Positions 53,693 through 64,000 of a DNA stretch of 64,000 nt are shown in pieces. The stretch is from Hemicordylus capensis (taxonomy: Eukaryota > Chordata > Lepidosauria > Squamata > Cordylidae). The notes beneath the pieces were generated by a model. That model was not told the origin of the DNA and did no database searches. It was given only the letters and a program-made list of their open reading frames with translations. The stretch spans positions 13,402,001 through 13,466,000 of the forward strand of contig NC_069661.1 of assembly GCF_027244095.1 (NCBI RefSeq), given 5' to 3'. The first letter of the stretch is position 1, and every line of letters starts with the position of its first letter. A program made the translations under genes and the position numbers.

Positions 53693-55144
53693 AAATCACA
53701 GAACTCTATGTAATGTATAAAAGAACATGCATGGGATTGCAGCCTTATTCTCGCATGCAAAAATGCTCCGCTATTCATAAACAAGCATGTTTAGTCCTGT
53801 TGAAGTAAAGTCATTAAGTACAGGCAAGAAACCGGTCTGTTTCCTCTACATTTTGCAATATGGCTGATTCCTTTTCCTTGAAATTTCTTATTTCTTCTAC
53901 AGAGTTAAATTTGGTTTCGGTTTCCCTGACTACAGATTAGTGACCAGACTGAACGTGAGCAGTTTTCTTGTTCTGAAAGCAAACAAGCCTGAGACTAATT
54001 CCCTTGGGGGTAGGGGAGGAGAAGAAGAAAAGAAACTGAAGAAATTAGTTCCCTTTCCGCGAAGGGCAACATAATTTCTTGTGTTTCCTTTTTGCTATTT
54101 CTTTGCATGTATTATCTGCCTGAGTCTGTTCAGACTCTTGAATCATCACCTCTGATTTAGTTTGCTTTTCAAATAACATTTTCAAATATTATGCAAAAAA
54201 CCACACAGTTTACATCTCCAGTCTTGGAAATATAAGTGTGTGAAACCTACATTGGCTTCATTGTTCATTTCATACACATTCAGCAGATCTCTCCCACTTT
54301 CTAATCTGCATCAACATTCACACATGAACACAAATAGCATAAAAAGTGGTTCAAAAGCACTTTCAGTGTGAAAGTGCCACATATTTTTTTAGGTATGCAC
54401 ATTTAGGCCCTTTGAAATGAATAAGCACAGCTAACCGAGAGCTATATAGTGCAGAGAAAGGTAAACATAGTTTGGCACAGGGTCTACTTTGGTTTTTTAC
54501 TAGGACCTTGAGGTCCACCAGTGGAGCCAGGTACAAAATAGGAACTCTGGGGAGCAGATCTACATGTAAAGGCTTTCTTCTGCATACCCTGAATTAGGAT
54601 GCTGAAATGAAGAAAGAATAGGGCGGCAGTGAGAGTGGATTTTGTGTGAAAGGACCGTGAGCTCCATTCTGGTACAGAAATTCTTACACTGCACATGTGC
54701 TCAGAAGCATTCTTAACAGAGTGCCATCTTAGCAGGGTGTTTCTGAGCACATGTTCAGCAGAATAATTTGACTTTAGTACCAGGACAGGGCTGGATTAAC
54801 GCATAGGCAAAGTAGGCACTTGCCTACGGCAGCAAATTTTAAGGACCGGCAAATTTGCCTATGCATTAATCTGCCACTTGCACTTGGGGGGCAGGGGAAA
54901 GTTTAATCTACTTTTAAAACTTTTAAAACCACCGCTGTGTGAAGGCAGTGAGAGCTCCTAGTGGCCCGCCGGCCTACCAAATAATGGGCCATCAGGCCAT
55001 CTTCGTACGTGCATGTGGCGGGATGGTGGTGGAGACAGCAGCAAGAGCTCCTTCCACAGACCTTCCACCTGCCTCCCATTGTAAGCAAGTGTAAAATTAT
55101 GCATATTGGGGCAAAAAATCCCAACTCCACATATACACTGATGG
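53693..55144. other. Largely unassigned sequence
   Basis: No gene was recognised. At about 54787 a piece starts CAGGGCTGGATTAACGCATA, a typical hAT-like end related to the element at 55981, but no matching right end was found. An ISRE-like or NF-kB site was looked for and not found. Confidence 0.4.
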
Positions 55145-55972
55145 GATCTGAGCTGTTGGTGACTGACCAGGGCGTTTTCCGGACTATGAGATTTGCAACG
55201 GGTAAAGCCTTGCAAAGTGTGATGAAACAGTACAATGGATTAAAACTGAGAGTAAAGTGTTATTCAATGCTTTCTTGTAGGCTGGTGGCTGTTCATACTT
55301 TTCATCCATTGCAACGTGTTTTCAAGGCAGGACTGTCCATATTCTCCTTGAAACGCATTTATCTGCCCCTCCTCCAGCTCCATTTGGGCCAATGGAGTTG
55401 CGGTGGGTGGCGGGGGGAGGTTGACATGATTCCCCCCCCCTTTGGTAACTTCTTGTCTGCCTTGCGCAAATCCGCCAGCAGGGGGAAGTGCCGTTCCAAA
55501 ACAAAAATCTAACTTTGTCTTTCATCATTCCACTTTTGCGCAAGCAATAACCGGAGGTGGGGGGTAAAAAAGAGGAGGAGTGGGGAGCATGAGGAGATCC
55601 TTTGGAGTGACAAACAAGGGAACTGCTTATGGGGGGGAGCAAAAGGGAATCCCATGGCAAACCAGGAAGGGGGAAAGACAGGAACTGGTGCACCTTCAGA
55701 GAAATTAATTAATTAATTAATTAATTAATAGGAAGCGGAGGGTGGGGGAGCACTTCTCCAGTGAGGGCTCTGGGGTTGCACAAAAATAAATGAATCATGA
55801 TTCAGTTCAATGGGCTTCCTTTTAAGTAAGTGACTGTTCTCTCTCCCTGCCCTTTCCCTTGTAAAAAATTAGCAAGTAGGATTTCACAGAAGTAAATGGT
55901 TTAGTTCAATGGGCTTCCTCTTCAGTAAAAGTGCACAAGAAAAGGTTGGATTCAGAAATCTGCACAGCTGCA
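55145..55972 (-). repeat. Interspersed repeat X, copy 2
   Basis: Inverted match to 1800-2880 without the LINE tail. The shared blocks are AACGCATTTATCTGCCCCTC, CCATTTGGGCCAATGGAGTT, CAGTTCAATGGGCTTCC and GTGACTGTTCTCTCTCCCTG. An (AATT)n run lies at 55703-55730. Confidence 0.55.
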
Positions 55973-55980
55973 CTAGTATG

Positions 55981-56578
55981 CAAAGGCGGATTACTGCATA
56001 GGCAGTATAAGCAGCTGCCCATGGTGGCAGATTTTGGGGAGCAGCATCTTGGTGGAGAGGAAAAGATAAATCTCAGCGCACAGAGGCCCCAAATGGGCCA
56101 AAATAGCCTGATCCGTATCATTTGGGAGGGCCTGTGTGAGGAGCTCTTTTGCCGCCACCTCATGCAGAGACGGTGGCGAAAGAGCTCCTCACACAGGCCT
56201 GCTTTCTTCCCAAATGATACAAATCAGGCTGATTTGGGACCTCCGTGCGTGTGCTCAGAGGACCCAAACAGACCGAAATTGCCCAATCAGTAACATTTGG
56301 GAGGAAGGCGGGCCCGTGTGAGGAGCTCGTTTGCTGCCATCTCTGCCGCCTGCCTCCAGCACCCAACCTCACCTGTCATGATTTGAGAGGTGCGGGGAGC
56401 TTTTGCCACTGTCCCCGCTGCACCTCCACTGCTGCTGCTGCCACACAGCGGCACTTTTAAAGTAAGGGAGGGAAGATTTAGCTTTAACTCCCCCCCCCCG
56501 CAAGACCCCTTAGCCTTGACCCTGGGGTGGCAAATCTTTGGCTCCCTATGGGCGGCAAAAAAGCTTAACCTGCCCTTG
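55981..56578. mobile_element. Non-autonomous hAT element with large internal hairpin, 598 bp
   Basis: Left end CAAAGGCGGATTA, right end TTAACCTGCCCTTG, with a perfect 8-bp duplication CTAGTATG (55973-55980 and 56579-56586). Inside, a hairpin of about 50 bp per arm (GGCCTGTGTGAGGAGCTCTT with AAGAGCTCCTCACACAGGCC type arms, about 56105-56225) is followed by a third partial arm near 56285-56335. No transposase. Confidence 0.93.
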
Positions 56579-56712
56579 CTAGTATGAGTCTGTGGCCAAA
56601 GTAGCAAATTAAAAGGGGAATGCACAAAAGAAGCTCTTTGTTGCTGGCTAAGGCTGTGGACAATATGACTGTATCTAAGAACTTTGTGGAGCAAAATAGA
56701 GTGGCGTCCATT

Positions 56713-57729
56713 CGGAGGTGTATCTAGGGAAAATAGAGCCTAGGGCAAGCACTGAAATTGCGCCCCCTGTCCAAACATTTGACACCCATCTTTCAGATTA
56801 CTTTAGCATAATATCAGCTGAAAAATACAAGTCAAGCTTGTTAATCTTTTAATATTTCAAAAAATATTTAGCAGTGGACGTAGCCAGACCAAAAACTGCT
56901 GGAAAAATACAAATTTCAGTATGTTGGGGCTCATGAAATACCCAAATACTATGTGGAGGTGTACTCAGAAAACTAAACAGAAGTGCCTGTCTAATTTTCT
57001 ACTATGCATTGTAACATCACTATTATATAAGTTTTAAAAATAAATGGAGAATTTGACTTTTCCCAGATACTCTGAAAATAATTAAAGGATATGCAGAGTA
57101 AACTATGTCACTGCTTGGGATACTTTCTAGTATTTCAGAAAGACAGTTAAAATGAGAGAAAGAGAGCAAGAAACTCCCAGTGGGCCTTAATATTAAGGAT
57201 TTCACACTGATTCAAAGACAAACTCACCATTAATAGCCATATTATTTAGACATCACATTTAACTCACTTATCACAAGAAGCAAAGTAACAGCAAATGAAT
57301 ACAATCCTAGCTCATGAGCGTCAGTTCAGTATTCACAAGCCCTGATTCTCTTTACATAGTGCCAATCTGAATATGTGTACAGTGACTTATATTATATTAA
57401 CTTTTTTAAAAAAATTACCTGTAGCCCCTTTGGGGTGCTTTCTAAAGGCCATGGGGGGGGGGTCTGCAAAGGTCCCCCTGCTGGCTTCTAGGGCCTCACA
57501 GGAACCATTTGAGCATGTGCGGTGGCCATTTTTTATAATAATTTTTTTAATTTTAAAAAATGGCCACTGCGCATGCTCAAATGGCCTCTGCGAGGCTTTG
57601 AGCATGTGCGGTGGCCATTTTGTTTTCGGTGGCCATTTTAAAAAATTTTAATTTTAAAAAATGGTGCACCCCCCTTCAAGTGGCGCCCGGGGCATGTGCC
57701 CTGCCTGCCCCACACTAGATATGCCCCTG
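56713..57729 (+). mobile_element. Non-autonomous hAT element, family H1, copy 3
   Basis: Same order as copy 1. It starts CGGAGGTGTATCTAGGG and ends CTAGATATGCCCCTG, with 7 of 8 bases matching in the flanking duplication (CGTCCATT and CTTCCATT). 1017 bp. It carries the same internal CATTTGAGCATGTGCGGTGG units. Confidence 0.92.
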
Positions 57730-60700
57730 CTTCCATTGTTTTTCCGGTTTGGACATCTAAAAATCATAGCTCCCACTCTAATGAGAAGTGTCCTCCCTGT
57801 CCTCCTCAGTCTCCATATATTCACAAACATAACACGGAGGTGTTGAAATTAGTGGGTCTGGTTATACAGGAGAATGCATTATTTGAGAAAAACAGATGGG
57901 CTAGAATTTTAACCGACCCCCATTTTGGTGCATTGCAATCTTCCTTGGATCCATTCCACACTCCTGTCTCTAGCAACACTCAGGCAAGCCCAGACTTTCA
58001 GGTTCCTTCTGTCGACTCAAACCTTCTTAGTGTTTTGTCGGAGGTTTCCTCCCAGGTCCCAGTATTATGTCTACTCTCCTCAAGGGACTCGCTTTTGGCT
58101 ACTAACTCTCAAGATCCATCTAAATCTGATCCTGCTTTGGAAAATGTCCAGTGGGTGAAGAGAGACTTTCTTCAGTCCAACCCTAATTGACTTTTGGGTC
58201 CCATCACATTGTTTAGACTCTTATGTTGGAATGTTGCAAGTTGGAAATACAGGAGTTTTGATCCAGATTTTTGTACTTTTATCACCACCTTTGATATATT
58301 ATTAATACAAGAGACCTGGGTTATTGGTAATATCTCTTTGCCTGGCTTTTTGGTGCACTTGCTTGATGCTACACCAGGCGTAAAGAAGGGATGACCAAAG
58401 GGGGGGCCTGGCTATTCTTTTTTCTACTAGGCTTAAATGTAAAGTATTTCTAATTGGACAACTTGATTCATTATCTCTGGCTGTGCTTATTAGCACAAAT
58501 GGTTCTGAAATTATTATCTCTGTTTATATCCCTCCAGCTGGAGCCTGTTCTAACTTAGATGAGATATGGCATAAATTAGAAGATTTTATATCCTCCATTT
58601 GGAAGGGGCTCCCAGGGTCGTCTAAATTATCGGCTGGCGATTTTAATGCACATCTGCACCCTGACAATGATGCACTTTGCAACAAGTTTCATTGCTACTC
58701 TTTTGAAAATCCTATCCCTCCCCCTCTGCTTTCAAGATACTCTAAGGACCCCAAGTCTAATAGTCATGGGTTTAGTCTTTTGACTTTATGCCATAAGGAA
58801 GACTGCCACCTCCTTAATGGTGCAGTTATTACTGATTTCCCCACCCAATTTTCTCACTGTTCTGGTGCTCACCCATCTTTGATTGATTACATGACTGTCT
58901 CATGAAATCTGGCCCCCTATGTTAGCTCCTTTGGGTAGTTCCCCATCCTGAAAGTGATCACTCTCCCCTTGAGCTCTGTCTCAGGTTGACTGGTCAAATT
59001 CATGTAGATGATGTTCAGTCTTTCTATGGGGACCAGACCCTTGGGACTATTAGAGTCAAGTGAACAGAAAACTGTTCCACACACCTTTTAAAATCATTGA
59101 ACTCCAAGGAAGCCTGCACTTTGCGTGAAGCGATATTAACTTCTCATGCTTCCCAGGAGATGGACGTCATATTTTCCAGTTATCAAGGTATCATGGCTTT
59201 TATTCTTCCCATGTTGTCCAAACCCTGCTCTTATTCTACTCACTCCTCTAGATTTCCATCTAAGCCATGGTTTGATAGTGATTGCCTATATACGAAGAGG
59301 GATTTGGTTAGGGCCTTCAAAAGGCATGTGGTGGAACCCTCGAGTATGTCCAAACCTGAAATTGCTAATTTAAAAATCTCATTATAAACAGTTAATAAGA
59401 TATAAGAAATTTACAGCTGTCAGAGAAAACTGGACAGAACTTATCGAGGTGGCCAGATCTAGAAATCAAATTAGTTTTTGGAGGCTGGTCTCCTCCGCAA
59501 TGGTAAAAGCAATGTCCTCCCCCACCTATTGTATCCCCGTGGAAGTCTGGGAAACACATTTTCGCTCCCTGTACAAAGAGGCACCGGGGCTAGAACCAAC
59601 ATTAATGTTTCCAGGGAATTGCGTAATTCCGAGATCCCTATCTGGGAGCCTGTATCACACTCAGAAATAGAAAGGCTCATTAACTCTTTCCCTCGCGGCA
59701 AGGCCCTGGGCTATGATTTTGTTACCATAGAGGCATTGCGGGCCAATCTAAATTGGTGGGTGCCCCTACTTGCCCTCAGTTTTTACATATATTGATGCTA
59801 CGGCTAAAATTCCCCATGATTGAGTCACAGTCATTATTGTTCCCATCTACAAAAAAGGCAATCGGGATGACCCAAATAATTAACGCCCAATCATGATCAG
59901 TAAGATCTACGCCAAACATCTACTTCTCAAACTTATGGATTAGATTGATGGAGGTGATATTTTGGCTCTGGAGCAGGCTGGCTTTCGAGAGGGCTGGTCT
60001 TCTTTAGAACATGCCCTTACTCTTCCATTTTTATCCGAAAAATATTCCACCAAGCCATCTCGTGGACTGTACATCGCTTTTATTGATCTCAAGTCTGCTT
60101 TCGATCCCACGAGAGGCTTTGGCAAAAACTGTTGGAAATTGGAATAGATAGAAGTCTGTTATTACTGATAATTTCCTTGCATGAGGGTACTTCATTGAAA
60201 ATCCGCTGCAGTGCATTGGGGAGCCTTATCATCAGCGATACCCTCTTGTAGGGGTGTGTGACAGGGCTGCATATTCGTTCCTATGCTATTTAACTTGCAT
60301 ATTAACCCTGTAGTTTCTTTCATTTCTTGCCATTCCACTCATCTCCCTAAGATTGTGGGCAGGCATATCTCTGTCTTGTTATATGCCGATGACGTGGTAA
60401 TTTTATCTCAGACACCAATTGGCCTGAAACATGCTCTTGGTCTTCTATCTAAATTTTGTATGCAAGAAGCTACCAAGATCAACTACCAAAAAACCAAAAT
60501 CATGGCTTTTGCTAAACATCCCAGGCAGTATACCTGGTTTTTGAACCACATAAGATAGCTCAAGTCAACTCTTTTAAATACTTAGGAGTGGTTTTCCACT
60601 CTTTAGGCTCACGTAGGGCTCATTTAAATTCCTCTTTGTTGAAGGCCCAAGCCACTATTAATCTTATTACTTCCTTTTATTACTCAAGGGGAACATCCTA

Positions 60701-61900
60701 TATTCCTGCCGTGGTCAAATTGTTTGTCACCAAAGTTCATTCTCAGTTGTTTTACGGTGCTCAACTAGGACCAGTTAGAAATTTTGTGTCTTTAGAAGCC
60801 CTTCAATCTAAATTTTTGAGATCTTTCTTAGCGGTTCCTCGCTGTGTCCCCTCGATCATGTTGAGAAGAGAGGTAGGTTTGATCAGAATTGAAATTTGCT
60901 ACTGGAGAACCATTATTTTATTCTGGATAAAATTTGTCTTCTCCCAGGTGGGTCTGGTCTCTTTTATAAAGATTGACCAGTTCAAGTTCCATTGGACCAC
61001 TTTGATCACTGATAAATTAGCACATTATGGGTTCTCACCAGAGGTAATTTTAAAGATGGGTTATGAACGGGCCAGGAGAGAGGTCAAGCAGCGTATCATT
61101 GATGTAGAATTGCAGGAGGCGGCTGCTTCTTTGCCTAAAAGAATCAGGGGGAGAGTAACTGGCCCTATCCACCCCCAGCACAGTACTTCCAGTGTTTCCA
61201 GTGCTATCTTGTGTTTTTTAGAATGTGAGCCCTTTGGGGACAGGGAGCCATCTTATTTATTTAGTATTTCTCTGTGTAAACCGCCCTGAGCCATTTTTGG
61301 AAGGGCGGTATAGAAATTGAATTATTATTAATGATAATGATAATGATAATGATAATGATTATGATTATGATTATTATCTGGGGGAGCAGTTCTAAAACCG
61401 GCAGGCTATTTGTATTCTGTTATAATCGCCAAATTTAGACGCGCCCTGACATTAGCTAGATTGAATGTCCTCCCCTCTGCTGTTCTGGAGGCTAAACTCA
61501 GAGGTATTCCTTTCTCTGACCGTCTATGCCCTTGTGGCGCACGTCAAGTGGAGACTATCACGCATTATGTTTTGTACTCTGATTTTTATAGGGATGCTCA
61601 TCTTAGTTTAATTTCCCCTTTGTTGGCCAAATTTATAGGGCACCCTGATGATTTTTATTTGAAGTTTTTACTATCCAGTCCAGATGACATACAGTCGCTA
61701 GGTACTGCTATATAATCTGTAAATTCCGTTCAGATTCTTAGTAATATTTTTGTTCCGATCAACCTGTTTTATAGCTTTGCTTTGATTAATCTGCTCTGTA
61801 TATTGTTTTCTTTTATTATTATTATTATCATTATCATTTATTTTTCTTTATGTGTCATTTGCTTTGTATTCTGGTCAATTACTGTAATAAGGACTGGATT
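57730..61900 (+). mobile_element. Non-LTR retrotransposon (Vingi/Ingi- or R4-like), nearly complete, decayed
   Basis: Frames in order: an N-terminal piece (VLKLVGLVIQENALFEKNRW, 57696-58190), endonuclease (LLCWNVASWKYRS, LLIQETWVIG, LSAGDFNAHLHPDND near 58640, HPSLIDYMTVS), RT (QAGFREGWSSLEHAL, FIDLKSAFD, PMLFNLHINPVVSF near 60280, LLYADDVVILSQ near 60380, INYQKTKIMAFA) and a C-terminal part (LEALQSKFLRSFLAVPRCV) ending with the zinc-knuckle-like CPCGARQVETITHYVL. Several frame shifts and stops break it. A CR1/L2 tail (61147-61380) is inserted in it. Bases 56587-56712, left of the hAT copy, may be its continuation. The clade is a guess. Confidence 0.8.
61147..61380 (+). mobile_element. CR1/L2-type LINE 3' tail inserted in another LINE
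   Basis: GAGAGTAACTGGCCCTATCC, GTGAGCCCTTTGGGGACAGG and AACCGCCCTGAGCCATTTTT, ending in a (GATAAT)/(GATTAT) run at 61330-61378. GGGGGAG flanks both sides as a likely target duplication. Confidence 0.88.
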
Positions 61901-62242
61901 GGTTTGAAAGGGACCTCGATATCTCAGTGGATAATGAGATGTACATGATCCAGCAGCGTGATGCAGTTGCTCCAAAAGCTAATGCAATCTGAGACTGCTT
62001 TAACAGAAGCACTGTGTCCAGATAATCATCATTCCATTCTATTGCACTAGTCAGACCACACTTGGACTACTGTGACCTATTCTTGGCCTGCATTATAAGA
62101 AGGATGTTGCTAAACTGGAATGGGTTCAGAGGAGGACAGCAAAGAGGACGAGGGGTCCAAAAGACAAGTCCTGTGAGGAACGGCTTAAGTGGCTGGGTAT
62201 GTTTAGCCTGGAGAAGAAAAGACTAAGAGGGATATAAAGGAA
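61901..62242. other. Diverged LINE-like scrap
   Basis: About 62040-62230 (AGACCACACTTGGACTACTG, AAACTGGAATGGGTTCAGAG, GCCTGGAGAAGAAAAGACTA) resembles an old LINE 3' coding part of the kind that precedes the 9960-10165 block. No host exon. Confidence 0.5.
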
Positions 62243-62500
62243 AGGAAAGGTTGTGCCATCAAGTCGGTGTTGACTCCTAGCAACCACATAGCCATGTGGC
62301 TTTCTTGGTAAAAGACAGGAGGGGTTTACCATTGCCATCTCCTGCACAGTATGAGATGATGCCTTTCATCATCTTCCTAAATCGCTGCTGTCCAATACAG
62401 GAGTTTCCAATATTCTGGGAAACACACCAGTGGAGATTTGAACCAACAGTCTCCTGTTCTCTAGGCAGGTTGCTTCCCCGCTGCGCCATTAGGTGGTTCA
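62243..62500 (-). mobile_element. tRNA-derived SINE, family A
   Basis: Minus-strand head TAATGGCGCAGCGGGGAAGC, B box GGTTCAAATCTCC, body GATGATGAAAGGCATCATCT and an end near CAACACCGACTTGATGGC. Confidence 0.9.
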
Positions 62501-62521
62501 AGTGAGATATAGCTGTCCTCA

Positions 62522-62630
62522 AATAGCTGTATTTACCCAAATCGAGGATGACTCTTAGATGATCCCCTTAAAAAGCAGAGGTTAAATACAGGGTTATGCC
62601 TGCAGTTACTTGAAAGGAACAGGATTCCTT
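62522..62630. repeat. Interspersed repeat Q, inverted fragment
   Basis: CTGTATTTACCCAAATCGAG and AGCAGAGGTTAAATACAGGG match parts of 32350-32530. Confidence 0.5.
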
Positions 62631-62646
62631 TCAAGAGGAGAGCAGG

Positions 62647-62876
62647 TCTTAGAGGAGAGCTGGTCTTGTGGTAACAAACATGACTTGTCCCCTTAACTAA
62701 GCAGGGTCTGCCCTGGTTGCATTTGAATGTGAGACCACATCTGAGCACTGTCAGATATTCCCCTCAGGGGATGGAGCCACTCTGAGAAGAGCAGAAGGTT
62801 TCAAGTTCCCTCCCTGGCAGCATCTCCAAGATAGAGTTGAGAGAGATTCCTGCCTGCAACCTTGGAGAAGCCATAG
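62647..62876 (+). mobile_element. SINE family B with 5S-like head, 3'-truncated
   Basis: TAGAGGAGAGCTGGTCTTGT, CCTTAACTAAGCAGGGTCTG and TGCATTTGAATGTGAGACCA, then the body to AACCTTGGAGAAGCC, where it stops. Confidence 0.9.
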
Positions 62877-63116
62877 ACCATGTTAACAAGCTGGACCCTT
62901 AAAGCAACAAGTGCATTTTCAGCAGAAATGAATCTGGGGGGAAACAATGAAAATCCTGATTCTGTTCTTTCTTCCCTTTCTTCTTTCGATAGTTGTTTCA
63001 TGCTTTATTATAACTTTCTGAGTTCAACATGTCTAGCTAAAAATTTCCAAGCCCATATCTTTGTAATAATCGGTGGCACTTATATCATGCAATCTGACCA
63101 CTTCCTAATCACAACT

Positions 63117-63300
63117 GAAAGTGAAAATTGTCCCACTTCTTGTATGAGAAATCAAGGATTTCTCATAAAGGGATTATCTTTGCACTGGTTTGTTGATAGC
63201 TGGGGGCACTCCAGGTGGGCTGTACAGTAAGGATTGCTGACAAGACACTTCTTTGGAGACCAATCAGCTCTGAGGAGAGAACAAGCTTCTTAGTATAAAT
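63117..63300 (+). promoter_or_regulatory. Chemokine promoter 3: ISRE, palindrome, NF-kB, CCAAT, TATA
   Basis: GAAAGTGAAA (63117-63126) is an exact ISRE core. A perfect 11-bp inverted repeat, TATGAGAAATC and GATTTCTCATA, lies at 63143-63167. GGGGCACTCC (63203-63212) is an exact NF-kB GGGRNNYYCC site. CCAAT is at 63260-63264 and TATAAAT at 63294-63300. The ATG follows at 63381. The architecture fits interferon- and NF-kB-driven expression, as known for CXCL9/10/11. Motifs are seen; activity is inferred. Confidence 0.75.
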
Positions 63301-63380
63301 ATTCCCTAGGAACTCAGCATCCATGATCCACCAGAAGACATCATACAGAACAACCCAAAGGAACCTCCAGCATCAGCACC

Positions 63381-63441
63381 ATGAGCAGAACCTTTGCTGT
63401 TTTCCTTTGCTTGGCCATCTTGCTTGGAACAGGGATTCAAG
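63381..63441 (+). CDS. CXC chemokine exon 1 (third gene, continues right)
   Basis: 61-nt first exon ending in phase 1 at a GTAAGAG donor, the same size and phase as exon 1 of the two CXCL11-like genes. It encodes the signal peptide MSRTFAVFLCLAILLGTGIQ, with the Gly codon split by the intron. The end 'GIQG' matches human CXCL10 (SGIQG), but a signal peptide alone does not settle whether this is CXCL9, CXCL10 or another copy. Exons 2-4 lie beyond 64000. The CAGCATCAGCACC leader before the ATG is a good start context. The TATA box is 81 bp upstream of the ATG. Confidence 0.8.
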
Positions 63442-63523
63442 GTAAGAGGCAATACTAGAAATTGGAGGATTTGCCGCAAAGCTATTGCCTGTTTGCTGGA
63501 TCCACCCTGATTATTGATTGATT

Positions 63524-63833
63524 ATTGAGGAGAGGAGAGCTGTTTTTGTGGTAGCAAGCATGAATTGACCCCCTAGCTAAGCAGGGTCCACCCTGGTTGC
63601 ATTTGAATGGGAGACCACATATGAGCACTGTAAGATATTCCCCTTAGGGGATGGAGCCGCTCTGGGAAGAGCAGAAGGTTTCAAGTTCCCTCCCTGGCAG
63701 CCTCTCCAAGATAGGGCTGAGAGAGATTCCTGCCTGCAACCCTGGAGAAGCTGCTGCCAGTCTGTGTAGACAATACGGAGTTAGATAGACCAATGGTCTG
63801 ACTCAGTATATGGCAGCTTCCTATGTTCCTATT
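63524..63833 (+). mobile_element. SINE family B with 5S-like head, full length, in chemokine 3 intron 1
   Basis: GAGGAGAGGAGAGCTGTTTT, CCCTAGCTAAGCAGGGTCCA and TGCATTTGAATGGGAGACCA (5S-like), then the body, then AGACCAATGGTCTGACTCAG and CTTCCTATGTTCCTATTATT. The best-preserved 5S-headed copy in the window. Confidence 0.93.
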
Positions 63834-64000
63834 ATTCCTTTCACCTTCTGCCATCACATTATTCAACCAATAGGCTGTTGCCCTTGCTTCTAGGTAGATT
63901 CTCACCTCTGGTGAATAACCTCTAGGCAGTACTGGGAAAATCCCAGAGGTCACCTGAGCTCCTAAAAACATGATGTTGTTATACACTCCCCTTCTGGTCC

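Noticed and set aside
60588-61289. The 233-codon frame as a host gene.
   Set aside because: It directly follows the YADD region of a LINE, and its last part is read-through into an inserted LINE tail.
63570-63616. A 5S rRNA gene.
   Set aside because: Only the internal-promoter part resembles 5S RNA and it is fused to the SINE body; the 5' and 3' parts of 5S RNA are missing.

Overview
The window is intergenic and genic DNA from a squamate reptile, most likely a lizard rather than a snake. The evidence is a Sauria-type tRNA SINE, dozens of pieces of CR1/L2-type, L1-type and other LINEs, several small hAT transposons with perfect 8-bp target duplications, and spliced vertebrate genes with GT-AG introns. 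Base composition varies along the window and no CpG island was recognised. No bacterial or viral genome features are present. The species cannot be named from sequence alone.

Host genes. (1) On the minus strand at the left end lie three coding exons of FAM47E (7430-7062, 4370-4219, 1076-926). Splice phases match across both introns, and the 3' part of the gene runs off the window. A consensus RFX X-box lies further upstream at 9858-9871. (2) Two nearly identical four-exon CXC chemokine genes of the CXCL9/10/11 group, closest to CXCL11, lie tail to tail at 35451-38178 (+) and 47182-44769 (-). They sit in the two arms of an inverted duplication of about 4.6 kb (about 34577-39155 and 43725-48362) around a spacer of about 4.5 kb. 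(3) The first exon of a third CXC chemokine gene (63381-63441, +) starts near the right edge and continues outside. All three chemokine promoters carry interferon/NF-kB motifs at short range. The region is therefore a lineage-specific expansion of the interferon-inducible CXCR3-ligand cluster, with FAM47E as a neighbour, as on human 4q21.

Layout. 0-10 kb is FAM47E with repeats and one solo LTR in an intron. 10-13 kb is a decayed L1. 13-34 kb is repeat-dense: hAT copies, L2/CR1 pieces, a 138-bp tandem array, a 1-kb direct segmental duplication and a large foldback element. 34.5-48.4 kb is the chemokine inverted duplication; its spacer holds a hAT MITE and a second solo LTR. 48.4-52.4 kb is LINE DNA, including an almost complete CR1/L2-type copy. 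53-62 kb is repeats, two hAT elements and a nearly complete LINE of another clade. 62-64 kb is SINEs and the third chemokine promoter and exon.

Most interesting points. The duplicated chemokines differ at 10 of 30 nucleotides, changing six amino acids, in the N-loop just after the CXC motif. The other ~260 coding bases carry only six differences. The GAS, ISRE, NF-kB and TATA order is kept in both copies. One abundant SINE family has a 5S-rRNA-like head in some copies and a tRNA-like head in another, joined to the same body.
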